Part shown: piece after piece, positions 5,651 through 6,409 of the stretch
How the letters are laid out: each line of letters begins with the position of its first letter
Position numbering within the stretch: the first letter of the stretch is position 1
The notes under the pieces: generated by a model
Seen by the model: the letters and a program-made list of their open reading frames with translations, nothing else
Databases searched by the model: none
Told to the model about the DNA's origin: nothing
Assembly: GCA_937876495.1 (NCBI GenBank)
Contig: CALEGL010000158.1
Span: 1-6,409 of the forward strand
DNA from: an uncultured Bifidobacterium sp.
Lineage (GTDB): Bacteria > Actinomycetota > Actinomycetes > Actinomycetales > Bifidobacteriaceae
DNA: 6,409 nt
Reading direction: 5' to 3'
Program-made: the position numbers and the translations under genes

Positions 5651-6168
5651 AGCCGGCCATCCGCATACGCGCCTTGGATGGGCCCTTGTATCGACGTGCA
5701 ACGCCAGCCGAGAGTTCCCTCCCAGTCGAATTCGAGCATCCACGGGCTCGACTGCAGACCGGTGTTCACGCTGCACACCGCGTGCCCTAGCGGCTGCTCG
5801 ACGTTCAGCGCGCCGGCGAACTGTTTGGCCGGCTGCGGCTTGATGTGCGAAACGGGCACGTTCCTGCCCGTGGCTTGCGCCGTGAAGTACTCGTCCAGCA
5901 GGCGGCTGCGGTCCGGCGAATCGGTCACATACGAGGTGACGACCTTGGGCGCGGTCTGTTCGCACAGCCGCTGCACGTCCCGCGTCCTGAGCGTCGGATC
6001 GGTCTTGGACGGGCGCGGGTTCGCGGCGACCGTCGTTGTGACGACGCTCGGCGTCGGCTCCCCCGACGTCCGGCCCATGGCATGACGACCGGCCCAGCCG
6101 AACACGATCAGGACAGTCGTCAGGGCGATGGCGAGAAGGACGAGCATTGTTCGGTGTTTGCGAGACAT
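5647..6168 (-). CDS. Single-pass membrane protein with extracytoplasmic domain, candidate transfer-channel subunit
   Basis: A 173-aa protein. A short basic N-terminus (MSRKHR) is followed by one hydrophobic helix (about 8-26), giving an N-in orientation with the rest outside the cell. Residues 32-60 are a Thr/Pro/Ser-rich spacer. The folded part, about 62-173, contains RDVQRLCEQTAPKVVTSYV, a polar helix ending LLDEYFTAQ, and strands around HAVCSVNT and MLEFDW. Cysteines lie at 69, 132 and 157, all extracytoplasmic. The plan (short tail, one helix, small soluble domain) and the operon position are those of VirB8/TcpC-type or other NTF2-like mating-channel subunits of Gram-positive elements, but I see no diagnostic motif and the family is not recognised. 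The ATG at 6168 has AAGGAGA at good spacing and lies 24 bp after the stop of the CHAP gene. Its stop overlaps the ATG of the 59-aa gene (ATGA). Confidence 0.85.
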   Translation of the reverse strand: MSRKHRTMLVLLAIALTTVLIVFGWAGRHAMGRTSGEPTPSVVTTTVAANPRPSKTDPTLRTRDVQRLCEQTAPKVVTSYVTDSPDRSRLLDEYFTAQATGRNVPVSHIKPQPAKQFAGALNVEQPLGHAVCSVNTGLQSSPWMLEFDWEGTLGWRCTSIQGPIQGAYADGRL

Positions 6169-6176
6169 GGGATGGT

Positions 6177-6183
6177 TCTCCTT
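6177..6183 (-). promoter_or_regulatory. Ribosome binding site of the 173-aa membrane-protein gene
   Basis: On the minus strand AAGGAGA lies 8 nt before ATG 6168, in the 24-bp gap after the CHAP gene stop. It is the strongest Shine-Dalgarno of the leftward operon and supports this start. Confidence 0.75.
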
Positions 6184-6192
6184 GCGGTTGGT

Positions 6193-6409
6193 TCAGTGGA
6201 TGAAGTCGATGCCCGAACCCATGGCGTCGAGCTGCTGTTTACTGATGGTCTCGATCACGACGGCCATCCATCCGGTGCCGGACTGGCTGATCACGATCGA
6301 TCCGTCGGACTTGACCTCCTCGACGATCGCGACATGCCCGTAGAACGGGTCGGAGCCGTGGACACCGGGATGGAAGCTGATGGCGTCGCCGGCTCGGGGC
6401 CCGCCGCCC
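6193..6409 (-). CDS. C-terminus of a CHAP-domain peptidoglycan hydrolase (5' truncated by window)
   Basis: Seventy-one residues are visible, ending at TGA (6195-6193). RAGDAISFHPG is the 'GDvv.f' strand that follows the catalytic cysteine region of CHAP domains. FYGHVAIVEEV, then SDGSIVIS, is the characteristic 'GHVaiVe.v..dGsi.vse' block, in which the His (H25 of the visible part) is the catalytic histidine. The catalytic Cys lies upstream, outside the window. CHAP enzymes are amidases or endopeptidases that cut peptidoglycan. In Gram-positive conjugative elements a CHAP or NlpC/P60 domain, often fused to a lytic transglycosylase, opens the wall for the transfer channel (VirB1-like role). 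The positions usually Glu and Asn after 'vs' appear here as Gln42 and Gly44. The gene heads the visible part of the leftward operon, 24 bp before the 173-aa membrane protein. CHAP call sure; substrate and full length unknown. Confidence 0.88.
   Translation of the reverse strand, partial: GGGPRAGDAISFHPGVHGSDPFYGHVAIVEEVKSDGSIVISQSGTGWMAVVIETISKQQLDAMGSGIDFIH

Noticed and set aside
4908..5843. + strand 311-aa open frame across the leftward operon
   Set aside because: It overlaps three coherent minus-strand genes joined by ATGA overlaps, and its product is Arg/Gly/His-rich with no domain.
5651..5965. Longer N-terminus for the 59-aa gene in the same frame
   Set aside because: It would overlap most of the 173-aa gene and has shadow-like composition; the ATG at 5650 is fixed by the ATGA overlap.
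6031..6046. Small inverted repeat CGTCGT-TGTG-ACGACG
   Set aside because: Six-bp arms inside the 173-aa gene, over Thr/Val codons; expected by chance at this GC content.

Overview
The window is about 6.4 kb of GC-rich DNA carrying part of a conjugative or integrative-conjugative element, most likely from a Bifidobacterium or a close actinomycete. The assignment rests on four things: the high GC content and G/C-ending codons; dense packing with ATGA stop/start overlaps; a VirD4-type coupling protein next to other mobile-element genes; and a protein with an actinobacterial-style variant leucine-rich repeat, one membrane helix and a Pro-rich tail. Species cannot be settled by eye. There is no rRNA, tRNA, CRISPR array, transposase, integrase or resistance gene here.

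Left half, + strand (1-4136). Four genes run rightward as one tightly packed unit. First is the C-terminal 518 residues of a large multidomain 'polyvalent' mobile-element protein whose start lies outside the window. It is followed by a 99-aa SSB-like OB-fold protein, a 169-aa unrecognised protein with a cysteine cluster, and a 587-aa VirD4/TraG-type coupling ATPase (CD1115/PcfC-like). The last three are chained by 4-base ATGA overlaps. Together they look like DNA-processing and substrate-delivery functions: single-strand binding, and docking of the transfer intermediate at the membrane.

Middle (4137-4259). This is a 123-bp convergent intergenic gap with an imperfect short duplication and a small dyad. 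I see no classical U-tract terminator.

Right half, - strand (6409 down to 4260). A second packed unit runs leftward and converges on the first. It holds the C-terminus of a CHAP-domain peptidoglycan hydrolase (start outside the window), a 173-aa protein with one membrane helix and an extracytoplasmic domain, a 59-aa small protein, and a 404-aa variant-LRR/membrane/coiled-coil/Pro-rich protein. The last three are again linked by ATGA overlaps. This looks like an envelope module: opening the cell wall and building or anchoring a surface structure for mating.

The main points of interest are the unassigned envelope proteins of the leftward operon, the substitutions in the CHAP active-site region, the cysteine cluster in the 169-aa protein, and a perfect 12-bp-arm stem-loop inside that gene. 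No relaxase, VirB4, VirB6 or identifiable oriT is seen in the window.
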